From positions 1 through 64,000 of the forward strand of contig NZ_VORT01000004.1 of NCBI RefSeq assembly GCF_007997155.1: a stretch of DNA of 64,000 bases, written 5' to 3'. Source of the stretch: Aequorivita antarctica. GTDB taxonomy: Bacteria > Bacteroidota > Bacteroidia > Flavobacteriales > Flavobacteriaceae. The notes beneath the pieces are model-generated. The model had not been told where the DNA came from, made no database searches, and was given only the letters and a program-made list of their open reading frames with translations. The translations under genes were made by a program, and so were the position numbers. This document shows positions 1-6,672 of this stretch, piece by piece; position 1 is the stretch's first letter, and each line of letters begins with the position of its first letter.

Positions 1-70
1 TAGCATTTTTCTTTCCACGACCTCCTCCATAATCCTCTACTAATTCTCTTAATTCTTTTTTATAGAACAT
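1..70 (-). CDS. Partial protein, N-terminal 23 residues, cut by window edge
   Basis: On the minus strand an ATG at 68-70 opens a frame that runs off the left edge without a stop. The visible residues begin MFYKKELRELVEDY and continue with a Gly/Lys-rich stretch (GGGRGKK). I do not recognise the family from this much sequence. It points the same way as the integrase at 264-1391 and lies about 190 bases beyond its stop, so it probably belongs to the same accessory element. Confidence 0.4.
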   Translation of the reverse strand, partial: MFYKKELRELVEDYGGGRGKKNA

Positions 71-239
71 GATTGTCTTTTTTTATAAAACAACTCTCTA
101 TACGTGGTCAGTTAAATTTTTGCCAACTTGTTTATACTCCCAACTTTATTGGGTTTATCCCTTCAATTTGTTTGGCTAAACCCAAGTTTTAACAATTTTG
201 TTGTGTTTAGTAAAAACAGCATAATGTAGCTTTTTAAAG

Positions 240-254
240 AGGTTTACCAAACCT
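240..254 (-). terminator. Small hairpin after the integrase gene
   Basis: AGGTTT-ACC-AAACCT forms a 6-bp stem with a 3-nt loop, ten bases beyond the integrase stop. A second hairpin, ACTTAT-TTTTT-ATAAGT (254-270), overlaps the stop codon. The T-run on the minus strand is poor, so terminator function is only possible. Confidence 0.35.
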
Positions 255-263
255 ACTTATTTT

Positions 264-1391
264 TTATAAGTCATCAAAGGGGTTCTTTATGTTTTTTAGG
301 CTTTTTTCGCTCACGTGGGTATATATCATCGTGGTATTGGGGCTGTTGTGACCCAAAAGAGATTGTATGTACCGAATGTCCGTTCCGCCTTCAAGCAAAT
401 GTGTTGCAAAACTGTGCCTTAGACTGTGCAAGGTAATGCCCTGTTTTAAAATGCTCGCTTTCCGCATTGCCTTTTTTAGTACTTGTTGTGCACTGCTAGC
501 GGAGTATGGGCCGCCATCTTGCCCTTCAAAAAGATATATTTTGGGTTTATACGTTCTGTAATATGTTTCCAGCAATTGCAGGATGTTTGCGGAGAGTAGG
601 GTGTAGCGGTCTTTTTTTCCCTTTGCCATTTTTATATGTATCAACATGCGGTGGCGGTCTATGTCTTGAGGTCTCAGCGCAAGCGCTTCACCAATGCGAA
701 GTCCTGCGGAATAGATAAGCGATAACAAAGCACGGTGCTTTAAGTTATGGATGGCTTCAAAAATTTTTTTTATTTCTTCTTTGCTGAGCACCACGGGCAG
801 GCGTTTCTCTTTCCGGGGACGTTCTATATTCATGCTTTCCACCTCCAAATTTTTGAAGGCGAAGTATTTTTTTATCCCATTGATGCACTGGTTTTGGTAG
901 GAAATACTGTGCCCGCCCTTAAGTATATAGTCGTGGTTAAAACGTTGTAACCATAATACATCAGGATTTGCAGCTTGTTTAAGCTGCAAATATTGGAGGA
1001 AGAGCGCGGTAACGGCATGATAGGTGTTTACGGTACTTGCGGCAAGCCGTTTTTCCTGCATCCATCGTGCAAAGCGGGCGAGTTCCTTTTGTGTTGTTTC
1101 TGAAAGTTGTGGTAGGCTTAAGGGATTGCTAGTTTTAGCGACCATCGAAGGGCGGACAGGGTTTTTTTGTATTTGGCTATAATCTACATAAAGGTTCAGA
1201 TCTCGCAGCTGTTTGTAAAGTGCCTTGAATATTATTTCATCATTAAAGGCATAAAAGCATTTTTTGGTAGCGCTCCAGTTCACGTAGGGCAGGGAGTTTA
1301 TAAGTTCCTTTACAATATTATCATTGTCAAAGTTCAACTGGTAGGCTTGCCTGCCTTCGTGTTTCATTGGTATTATGGCAATAGTTCGCAT
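264..1391 (-). CDS. Tyrosine recombinase/integrase (XerC/D type)
   Basis: A 375-residue site-specific recombinase. The C-terminal catalytic domain shows the family residues: Arg in YSAGLRIGEAL, a Lys in the following beta-hairpin (AKGKKDR), HSLRHSFATHL, and the LLGHNSPNTTMIYTHV block that contains the nucleophile Tyr. A SAM-like core-binding domain lies at about residues 95-185. An extra N-terminal domain of about 80 residues, present in a family I know from Bacteroidota mobile regions, precedes it. It lacks an obvious integron-integrase insertion, so it is closer to XerC/D. It lies 1.5 kb from a tRNA-Met gene in gene-poor DNA full of inverted repeats, which suggests an island or cassette recombinase. 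Confidence 0.9.
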   Translation of the reverse strand: MRTIAIIPMKHEGRQAYQLNFDNDNIVKELINSLPYVNWSATKKCFYAFNDEIIFKALYKQLRDLNLYVDYSQIQKNPVRPSMVAKTSNPLSLPQLSETTQKELARFARWMQEKRLAASTVNTYHAVTALFLQYLQLKQAANPDVLWLQRFNHDYILKGGHSISYQNQCINGIKKYFAFKNLEVESMNIERPRKEKRLPVVLSKEEIKKIFEAIHNLKHRALLSLIYSAGLRIGEALALRPQDIDRHRMLIHIKMAKGKKDRYTLLSANILQLLETYYRTYKPKIYLFEGQDGGPYSASSAQQVLKKAMRKASILKQGITLHSLRHSFATHLLEGGTDIRYIQSLLGHNSPNTTMIYTHVSEKSLKNIKNPFDDL

Positions 1392-1668
1392 AGTTACTAT
1401 TAAAGATTCAAAAGTTACTTTTCAGCACTATCGAAATAAGCTCCTTTCGCTTAGTACCTATCCGTTATTCTACTCTAGACAGCAATCAGCTACTGTAGCC
1501 GTAGGTTATAATGGATGAGCGGACTGCTCTCGCTATCAAAAGTGCAGCTAATTATATAAATATAGTTAAAAACAATAATGCGCAATTACGGAAAACCGTA
1601 AGAGTGGGCTTATACACTGGGAAGAATACCAAATATAGTTTATAAATGGCAAAAAAGCAAAGTGAATC

Positions 1669-1701
1669 AAAAACAAAAACCCCAGCCATTAGGCCAGGGT
1701 T
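1669..1701 (-). terminator. Rho-independent terminator, minus strand
   Basis: Read on the minus strand, AACCCTGGCC and GGCTGGGGTT pair through 10 bp (two G-U pairs) around a TAAT loop and are followed by a T-rich tract. It lies about 23 bases beyond the stop of the minus-strand relic at 1724-1762, as expected for the end of a former gene. Confidence 0.65.
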
Positions 1702-1723
1702 TATAAATTAAGTAGGAAGGGAG

Positions 1724-1762
1724 TTATTTCTTCCCTAAAAGCTTTTCCAAATAACTAATTTT
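1724..1762 (-). pseudogene. C-terminal gene relic, 12 codons
   Basis: A minus-strand reading frame encodes KISYLEKLLGKK followed by TAA, and a good terminator follows it. An in-frame stop at 1763-1765 closes it upstream, so only the end of a gene is left. The parent family is not identifiable. It abuts a plus-strand relic at about 1762, which marks a deletion or insertion junction. Confidence 0.4.
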
Positions 1763-1860
1763 TTAGCATCGCCACAATTTTGGATTTGGCGGTTACACTT
1801 TTGCCTGATGCACAATTGTTCAGTTATGATGCTTTGGAAGAGCTTTTATTGGAGGAGTAA
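1759..1860 (+). pseudogene. C-terminal gene relic, 33 codons
   Basis: A plus-strand frame closed by a stop just upstream reads IATILDLAVTLLPDAQLF and ends in an acidic, leucine-rich tail (EELLLEE) before TAA at 1858-1860. It has no start codon. The composition looks like real protein, not random frame, but I do not know the parent. It faces the minus-strand relic tail to tail with almost no spacer. Confidence 0.35.
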
Positions 1861-1871
1861 GAAATTAATTT

Positions 1872-1985
1872 TCAATCTTATTAAAATGCTTATTACTAAA
1901 AAATTCCGTGAAAAATTTGCCTATTAATAGGTTGTTCGAAGGTTTTTCACGGAAAATTACTAAAAAACAAATTTGTAAAGATTGA
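1872..1985. repeat. 114-bp nested inverted repeat (cruciform-like)
   Basis: Three nested palindromic layers share nearly one centre, about 1926-1929. The outer arms are TCAATCTT (1872-1879) and AAGATTGA (1978-1985). The middle arms are TTCCGTGAAAAA (1904-1915) and TTTTTCACGGAA (1943-1954), perfect over 12 bp. The inner element is the 12-bp palindrome CCTATTAATAGG (1920-1931). A 12-bp direct repeat, ATTACTAAAAAA, occurs on both sides (1892-1903 and 1956-1967). It may be a recombination site, a miniature element or a folded DNA site. Confidence 0.75.
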
Positions 1986-2343
1986 TAAATTGCTAAAAAC
2001 AAGTGGTTTATAAAACAAAACATCGCGCAGCGTGTTATCCTCTTGCTTTACAAATTTTTTCCGCTCCGCTCCAAAAAAAGTAAACTTTCACTTAGTTAAA
2101 ACAGGTTTAAATTTATAGCTACCCATTCCAATTTTTTAATATCAATTGCTTATTATCCTTAAAGAATAATCAGAAGAAAGAAGATTATTTATAGTTAAAG
2201 CAAAACGATTTACTTATTATATCTTGAGCGTTTTCCTTTCCTTTTTTGATTTATAGCAGAATCTCAAATACAGTAGAATTCGCCGCTTCAAAACCAGACA
2301 TTATCCTCATCTTATTCTCAATTTACTTCCCATAGCGCCATCG

Positions 2344-2470
2344 CGTTACCTTTCCGATACTGTTCTATTTTAAAATTTAAAATTAGAAAAGGACTTATAA
2401 AAGGGAGCTTGCGACCGGTTATGCAGTGCTCTAATTTTAAATTTTAGATCTTTCTATCTGAAAGGTAACG
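2344..2470. repeat. Long interrupted inverted repeat, arms about 40 bp
   Basis: CGTTACCTTTC (2344-2354) plus TAAAATTTAAAATTAG (2371-2386) is mirrored by CTAATTTTAAATTTTA (2431-2446) plus GAAAGGTAACG (2460-2470). Both blocks match perfectly, with differing sequence between them in each arm. The 44-nt centre is unique sequence. Function is unknown. Confidence 0.75.
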
Positions 2471-2565
2471 GGGTGGTTGGATTTATAAATTTGATTTGGA
2501 ATGTCTTGAAATGTTACTTTGGAAGCCTGAACACTAAACCCAGCAGGATCGGGCGGACTTAATTT

Positions 2566-2621
2566 CAAAATTTTATATTCCATTAATTTATTATTTAGAA
2601 GAATATTTAAATAAAATTTTG
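2566..2621. repeat. Inverted repeat, 11-bp arms
   Basis: CAAAATTTTAT (2566-2576) is mirrored by ATAAAATTTTG (2611-2621). It is one of a series of palindromes in the integrase-tRNA interval. Confidence 0.6.
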
Positions 2622-2634
2622 GGATTGTGTCCAA

Positions 2635-2699
2635 GACATTATAGAGAAGCGCATTTCCCGAAATGCAATGTAGCGGGAATGGGCTGGAACGACATTATA
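2635..2699. repeat. 9-bp direct repeats flanking a hairpin
   Basis: GACATTATA occurs at 2635-2643 and 2691-2699. Between the copies lies the perfect hairpin GCATTT-CCCG-AAATGC (2651-2666). The arrangement resembles a small insertion with target duplication or a recombination site, but no family can be named. Confidence 0.45.
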
Positions 2700-2864
2700 C
2701 TTTAATATTAATTTTTAATTCAGTTGACTAATTTTTTCGGTGTTTGATGATGAGAAAATAATTGATATGATTTTTTTTTCGAATACATTTATCTCAATTA
2801 TGATTCTATCTAGTCATTTAATATCGTTTAAAATTAAATAAAATGAGAAATCAAAAATGGCCAG

Positions 2865-2885
2865 ATTCTGTACCTATTCTGTACC
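2865..2885. repeat. Tandem 10-bp direct repeat
   Basis: ATTCTGTACC occurs twice with one base between the copies (2865-2874 and 2876-2885), about 50 bases from the tRNA 3' end. Closely spaced direct repeats near an attachment site can be integrase arm-binding sites; here that is a guess. Confidence 0.4.
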
Positions 2886-2894
2886 CACTGAAAT

Positions 2895-2922
2895 AAAAAA
2901 GACTTCACATTTCTGTAAAGTC
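2895..2922 (-). terminator. Terminator of the tRNA-Met gene
   Basis: Read on the minus strand, GACTT and AAGTC arms (2901-2922) are followed by six Ts (2900-2895). It lies 12 bases past the tRNA 3' end. Confidence 0.6.
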
Positions 2923-2934
2923 CTTATCTAACTG

Positions 2935-3008
2935 TAGCGAGAGGGGGGCACGATCCCCCGACCTCCGGGTTATGAATCCGACGCTCTAACCAACTGAGCT
3001 ACCTCGCC
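2935..3008 (-). tRNA. tRNA-Met (CAT anticodon)
   Basis: 74 nt in cloverleaf order on the minus strand: acceptor GGCGAGG against TCTCGCT (G-U at both ends), D-arm GCTCAGTTGGTTAGAGC, anticodon loop TTCATAA, variable AGGTC, T-stem GGGGG/CCCCC, discriminator A. No CCA is encoded. A CAT anticodon also fits tRNA-Ile2 (lysidine) or initiator tRNA; acceptor and D-arm look like elongator Met. The T-loop reads ATCGTGC, where TTCRANN is usual. The 3' end points at the accessory region, the usual geometry for an integration target. Confidence 0.88.
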
Positions 3009-3040
3009 ATTTTTTTTCAAACCTATTCTAGCCGAAGCTT

Positions 3041-3086
3041 TTTGCATAGGCGGGTGCAAAGATAGAAACAAAATTATCTGTCGCAA
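3041..3086 (-). promoter_or_regulatory. tRNA-Met promoter with conserved start region
   Basis: On the minus strand TTG (3086-3084), a 19-bp spacer and TATCTTTG (3064-3057) match the Bacteroidota housekeeping promoter. The sequence from the TTTG on, TTTGCACCCGCCTATGCAAA, matches the rpmH promoter at 34057-34076 in 19 of 20 bases. Confidence 0.7.
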
Positions 3087-3213
3087 ATATTAGGTTCTGT
3101 TTTTATTTAAATTATTTCGCCTTTCTATATGTTTTTTTAAAAGAAAAATTCTCAATCTTTCATTTGAGGTTAAGATTAATATCTATATATTGGGCATCAA
3201 CTAACAGAAAGCT

Positions 3214-3600
3214 ATGGAAGACAAAATAAAATATGAAATGGAATTCCCCATTCAGGTTTCCCCTTCACTTTTATATCAATATATATCAACGCCTTCGGGA
3301 CTTTCCGAATGGTATGCAGACAATGTAAATTCAAGAGGTGAATTTTACACTTTTATCTGGTCCCAAAGTGAAGAACGGGCAAAGCTCCTGAGCAAAAAAA
3401 GCCCAGAACGCATTAAATTTAGATGGGTTGAAGACGAAGACGAAGAGTTTTATTTTGAACTTCGTATTCAGGTTGATGAAATAACTAAAGACGTTTCCTT
3501 AATGGTAACCGATTTTGCTGAAGAAGATGAAGTGGAAGAAGGAAAAATGCTTTGGGAAAACATGGTTTCTAACCTAAAGTCAATTTTAGGTTCCGCCTAA
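3214..3600 (+). CDS. START-like (SRPBCC fold) domain protein
   Basis: 128 residues with the AHSA1/START-like pattern: an N-terminal strand, an FPIQVSPSLLYQYISTPSGLSEWYADNV motif region, acidic beta-hairpins (DEDEEFYFELRI) and a long C-terminal helix with a conserved WENMVSNLKSIL. Such small flavobacterial proteins are soluble and probably bind a hydrophobic ligand or a client protein; the true role is unknown. It stands alone with its own terminator 28 bases downstream. The start is the first ATG after a clear upstream gap. Confidence 0.8.
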   Translation: MEDKIKYEMEFPIQVSPSLLYQYISTPSGLSEWYADNVNSRGEFYTFIWSQSEERAKLLSKKSPERIKFRWVEDEDEEFYFELRIQVDEITKDVSLMVTDFAEEDEVEEGKMLWENMVSNLKSILGSA

Positions 3601-3618
3601 AATCCCTTTAAAATATAA

Positions 3619-3626
3619 TACCTTTG
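3619..3626 (+). promoter_or_regulatory. -7 box of the aminotransferase gene
   Basis: TACCTTTG matches TAnnTTTG exactly. The predicted transcript start falls at or just before the hairpin 3628-3656, so the box sits between the upstream stop codon and that hairpin. No clear -33 TTG is visible. Confidence 0.5.
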
Positions 3627-3627
3627 C

Positions 3628-3656
3628 ACCGTCCATTAAAAAAGGACGGTTTTTTT
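3628..3656 (+). terminator. Terminator abutting the next start codon
   Basis: ACCGTCC-ATTAAAAAA-GGACGGT followed by seven Ts is a strong intrinsic terminator for the gene ending at 3600. The last T is directly followed by the ATG at 3657. Confidence 0.8.
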
Positions 3657-4502
3657 ATGGTGAATTTAAACGGAACACTGATAGCGAATGAAAAAGCAAC
3701 TATTACAATAGATAATAGAGGTCTAAATTATGGCGATGCTGTTTTTGAAACATTGCGATTTTCAGGAGGAAAAATATACTTTTGGGAAGACCATTATTTT
3801 CGTCTTATGGCTTCTATGCGAATTCTTCGGATGGAAATTCCAATGAACTTTACAATGGAGTTTTTGGAGGAAGAAATATTGCGAACCATTACTTCACCAG
3901 AAAAAGAAGGGGTTTCACTTCGCGTAAAGCTACTTGTTTGGCGGAAAACTGGCGGGAAATACACACCAATTACTAATGATATTGAATATGTAATTTCCTT
4001 TGAAAAACTCGACGCGCCATTTTATACTTTAAATGAAGCGGATTATGAAGTTGAACTTTTTAAGGATCATTACATCACTTCGGGATTGCTTTCAACCCTA
4101 AAAACCAATAACAGGCTTATAAATATATTGGGTAGCATTTTCGCAAAAGAAAATGATTATCAAAACTGCTTGTTGTTGAATGAAAATAAGCAAGTGGTAG
4201 AAGCGCTGAACGGCAATCTGTTTTTGGTGTCTGGAAACACTATAAAAACGCCACCTTTAAAAGATGGTTGCCTCAACGGAATTCTTAGAAAACAACTTAT
4301 CTCAATTCTTAAATTGATGCAGGACTTTACACTTGAAGAAGCATCAATTTCTCCTTTCGAACTTCAAAAGGCAGATGAAATCTTTATTACCAATATCATT
4401 CAAGGCATAGTGCCTATAACAAAATATCGCAAAAAGGAATTTAGGAATGAAGTGGCTAAACAGTTGTTGCCAAAACTGAATTTAAAGGCAAGAATAGGTT
4501 AA
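3657..4502 (+). CDS. Class IV aminotransferase (PabC/IlvE-like)
   Basis: 281 residues from the ATG at 3657; an upstream in-frame ATG at 3624 would put a terminator hairpin inside the gene. Fold-type IV PLP enzyme: NRGLNYGDAVFETLRF near the N-terminus, Arg/Lys-rich mid-region, the PLP Lys in SGLLSTLKTNNRL, and late EALNGNLFLV and ITNIIQGIVPI motifs. Members are either 4-amino-4-deoxychorismate lyase (folate) or branched-chain/D-amino-acid aminotransferases. Weak similarity to the BCAT signature favours PabC-like, but I cannot decide. It converges on the YqgE gene with a 4-base overlap. Confidence 0.8.
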   Translation: MVNLNGTLIANEKATITIDNRGLNYGDAVFETLRFSGGKIYFWEDHYFRLMASMRILRMEIPMNFTMEFLEEEILRTITSPEKEGVSLRVKLLVWRKTGGKYTPITNDIEYVISFEKLDAPFYTLNEADYEVELFKDHYITSGLLSTLKTNNRLINILGSIFAKENDYQNCLLLNENKQVVEALNGNLFLVSGNTIKTPPLKDGCLNGILRKQLISILKLMQDFTLEEASISPFELQKADEIFITNIIQGIVPITKYRKKEFRNEVAKQLLPKLNLKARIG

Positions 4503-5059
4503 TTGAAACTTGGGTTCTCGGGGGCATTGGACCACAAAACGTAATCGCCTCCAAACTCAATCATCTTTTCCTTCCAAAAGTTGGTATTGGTTTTCCCAAT
4601 GATGGTATTGTTATAGTTATTTGGAACCACGACCCAGCTATTCACTTCTAGTTCCTGTTCCAACTGTTCGCTTTCCCAACCAGAATAGCCTAAGAAAAAA
4701 CGAATTTGGTCTTTTTTCAGTTTGTCTTCCTTTAGCAAATCGATAATAGCGCTAAAATCTCCACCCCAATAGATTCCGTTGGAAATTTCAATACTGTCTG
4801 GAATAATTTCTGGAATGCAGTGTATAAAATAAAGATTGTCCTGTTCCACAGGTCCGCCATTATATACTGGAAGCTTTGAATTTACTTCTGGAACAAAGTC
4901 TCGCAGTTTGTGCTCTAGGGGTTTGTTAAGAATAAAACCAACCGAGCCGTTTTCATTATACTCTGCTAAAAGCACTACGGAACGGTTAAAAGAAACGTCC
5001 CCTATAATGGATGGCTCAGCAACCAATAATAATCCCTTGGCTGGTTTTAAGGTGGTCAT
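4499..5059 (-). CDS. YqgE/AlgH family protein
   Basis: 186 residues. Family features are visible from the N-terminus: KGLLLVAEPSIIGDVSFNRSVVLLAEYNENGSVGFILNKPL, then NGGPVEQDNLYFIH and a late GYSGWESEQLEQELEVNSWVV block. The family (DUF179) is widespread; a role in transcriptional control is claimed for AlgH but its biochemistry is unclear. It is a cytoplasmic single-domain protein of normal length and ends in a 4-base convergent overlap with the aminotransferase. Confidence 0.92.
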   Translation of the reverse strand: MTTLKPAKGLLLVAEPSIIGDVSFNRSVVLLAEYNENGSVGFILNKPLEHKLRDFVPEVNSKLPVYNGGPVEQDNLYFIHCIPEIIPDSIEISNGIYWGGDFSAIIDLLKEDKLKKDQIRFFLGYSGWESEQLEQELEVNSWVVVPNNYNNTIIGKTNTNFWKEKMIEFGGDYVLWSNAPENPSFN

Positions 5060-5200
5060 ATTGTTTTTTTTGGTTAAATAAATCTAAGTATTAAATTTAA
5101 GATTACCAAAAAAATACTAAATCGATGTTTAAATTATATTTTATTGATTAAAAGCTATAAAACATTACAGTATTCTAAATAACTAACTATCAATAAAATA

Positions 5201-5240
5201 AAAAAACCTTCTTTCCCAAGTTGTTGGTTAGAAGGTTTTT
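5201..5240 (-). terminator. HU gene terminator
   Basis: AAAACCTTCT and AGAAGGTTTT form a 10-bp stem, with T-runs on both strands. It lies 24 bases past the HU stop. Confidence 0.8.
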
Positions 5241-5263
5241 AAAATTTGTAAAATATTTTACAA

Positions 5264-5536
5264 TTAGTTTACGCTGTTTTGTAAATCTGAACCAGCTTTG
5301 AACTTTACTACTTTTTTAGCAGCAATTTTAATGGTTTTACCAGTTTGAGGGTTTCTTCCTTCTCTGGCTGCTCTTTTTGATACTGACCAAGATCCGAAAC
5401 CTACTAGAGATACTCTGTTACCTTTTTTAAGTGAGCCTTGAACGTTGCCCAAGAAAGACTCTAAAGATTTCTTAGCAGCAGCTTTTGTAATTCCGGCATC
5501 AGCTGCCATTGCATCGATTAAATCTGATTTGTTCAT
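5264..5536 (-). CDS. HU family DNA-binding protein
   Basis: 90 residues, the normal HU length. MNKSDLIDAMA begins the helix-turn-helix dimer core. The DNA-binding arm shows the signature VGFGSWSVSKRAAREGRNPQTG followed by the KTIKIAAKKVVKFKAGSDL tail. It bends and compacts nucleoid DNA. A single gene with its own terminator. Confidence 0.96.
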   Translation of the reverse strand: MNKSDLIDAMAADAGITKAAAKKSLESFLGNVQGSLKKGNRVSLVGFGSWSVSKRAAREGRNPQTGKTIKIAAKKVVKFKAGSDLQNSVN

Positions 5537-5717
5537 AATTTTTTTAAATTAAATTGTTGGTTAAACTTCGATTAATTGCTCTACAAATTTAGCAGGAATA
5601 TTCGTTCAGGCAAGTAACGACGCAGTAAATCCCTGTTTTTGTTGATAACTTGGACTGTTTGTTAATAAACCCAGCGCTTTTTTTGGGTTTTTTAATGAAA
5701 TCAGTACTGACAAGGGT

Positions 5718-6668
5718 TTACGATAGTTTGGAATCTTCATTAAAAGAATACCCATTCAAGAGAGAAAAAACATCCATTTTCCGTTTTCCGGGGAGTTGTA
5801 TTTCCTTTATTACAATGTATCCGTCCAAACAAACAACTTTTAGTTCCTTTTTCGAAGTTTTAATAGTTCCCGGTTCAAAATTGTGAATGTCTTTTTCAAA
5901 ATTGCCTGCATAGATTTTTGTTTTTAATTCTTCGTTATTATTATGAAGTATTGACCAAGCCACAGGATAGGGAGAAAGCCCACGTATAAAAGCATCAATA
6001 TCTTCCCCAGGTTTTGTCCAGTCTATACGTGTGTTTTCTGGAGTAAGTTTTGGCGCGTCTTTTAAAGTGTTGTTTTGGGGTTGCGGTCTTGGGTCTGCAT
6101 TCCCTTTTTCTATTAGGTTGAGTGTTTCCAAAACTAGCTCGCTTCCTTTCTGCATCAGCTTATCGTGAAGTGTTTCCGCATTTTCACGCTTATCTATAAT
6201 AACTTCTTTATTTGCTATTATGGAACCAGTATCAATCTTTTCGTCAATAAAAAAAGTGGTGACACCTGTCTTTTCTTCCTTATTAATAAGAGCCCAATTA
6301 ATAGGTGCAGCACCTCTATATTGCGGTAGGAGTGAAGCGTGTAGGTTGAAAGTCCCCAATTTGGGCATTTTCCAAACCGCTTTTGGAAGCATCCGAAAAG
6401 CCACTACAACTTGAAGGTTGGCGTTTAAATCTTTTAATTCTTTCAAAAAAGATTCGTCTTTCAAGTTTGTGGGTTGAAGAATTTTCAAATTTTGAGAAAC
6501 CGCATACTCCTTTACCGCCGAACCCATTAATTTTCTTCCGCGTCCAGCGGGTTTGTCGGGAGCGGTGATTACCCCTACAATACTTTTACCAGCTTCAATC
6601 AGTTCTTTTAGAATTCCCACTGCAAAATCTGGGGTTCCCATAAACACTATTCTCAATTCGTTGTGCAT
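5718..6668 (-). CDS. fmt: Methionyl-tRNA formyltransferase
   Basis: 316 residues. It formylates initiator Met-tRNA using 10-formyl-THF. The N-terminal formyltransferase domain starts RIVFMGTPDFAV, carries the SLLPQYRGAAPINWAL active-site region (HASLLPQYRG, with the catalytic Asn/His/Asp set) and GVTTFFIDEKIDTG. The C-terminal OB-like domain follows from about residue 210 (TRIDWTKPGEDIDAFIRGLSPYP). It lies 4 bases downstream of recQ in a run of same-strand genes and is probably co-transcribed with it. Confidence 0.97.
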   Translation of the reverse strand: MHNELRIVFMGTPDFAVGILKELIEAGKSIVGVITAPDKPAGRGRKLMGSAVKEYAVSQNLKILQPTNLKDESFLKELKDLNANLQVVVAFRMLPKAVWKMPKLGTFNLHASLLPQYRGAAPINWALINKEEKTGVTTFFIDEKIDTGSIIANKEVIIDKRENAETLHDKLMQKGSELVLETLNLIEKGNADPRPQPQNNTLKDAPKLTPENTRIDWTKPGEDIDAFIRGLSPYPVAWSILHNNNEELKTKIYAGNFEKDIHNFEPGTIKTSKKELKVVCLDGYIVIKEIQLPGKRKMDVFSLLNGYSFNEDSKLS

Positions 6669-6672
6669 TTCT

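Larger units (their letters stand above)
1392..2934. other. Gene-free accessory stretch between integrase and tRNA-Met
   Basis: About 1.5 kb with no credible intact gene. It holds two opposed C-terminal gene relics (1724-1762 and 1759-1860), a minus-strand terminator, a nested inverted repeat at 1872-1985, further inverted repeats at 2344-2470, 2566-2621 and 2651-2666, short direct repeats, and the tRNA terminator. A small hairpin, TTACGG-AAAA-CCGTAA, lies at 1586-1601. This is what the decayed attachment side of an integrated element looks like. Confidence 0.6.

Noticed and set aside
2437-2634. 65-codon frame on the minus strand
   Set aside because: Overlaps the right arm of a long inverted repeat, low complexity, no family and no promoter.
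2679-2935. TGTAGCGGGAA near 2669 as a partial copy of the tRNA 3' end (att duplication)
   Set aside because: Only TGTAGCG is shared with the tRNA end; too short to call an att site.
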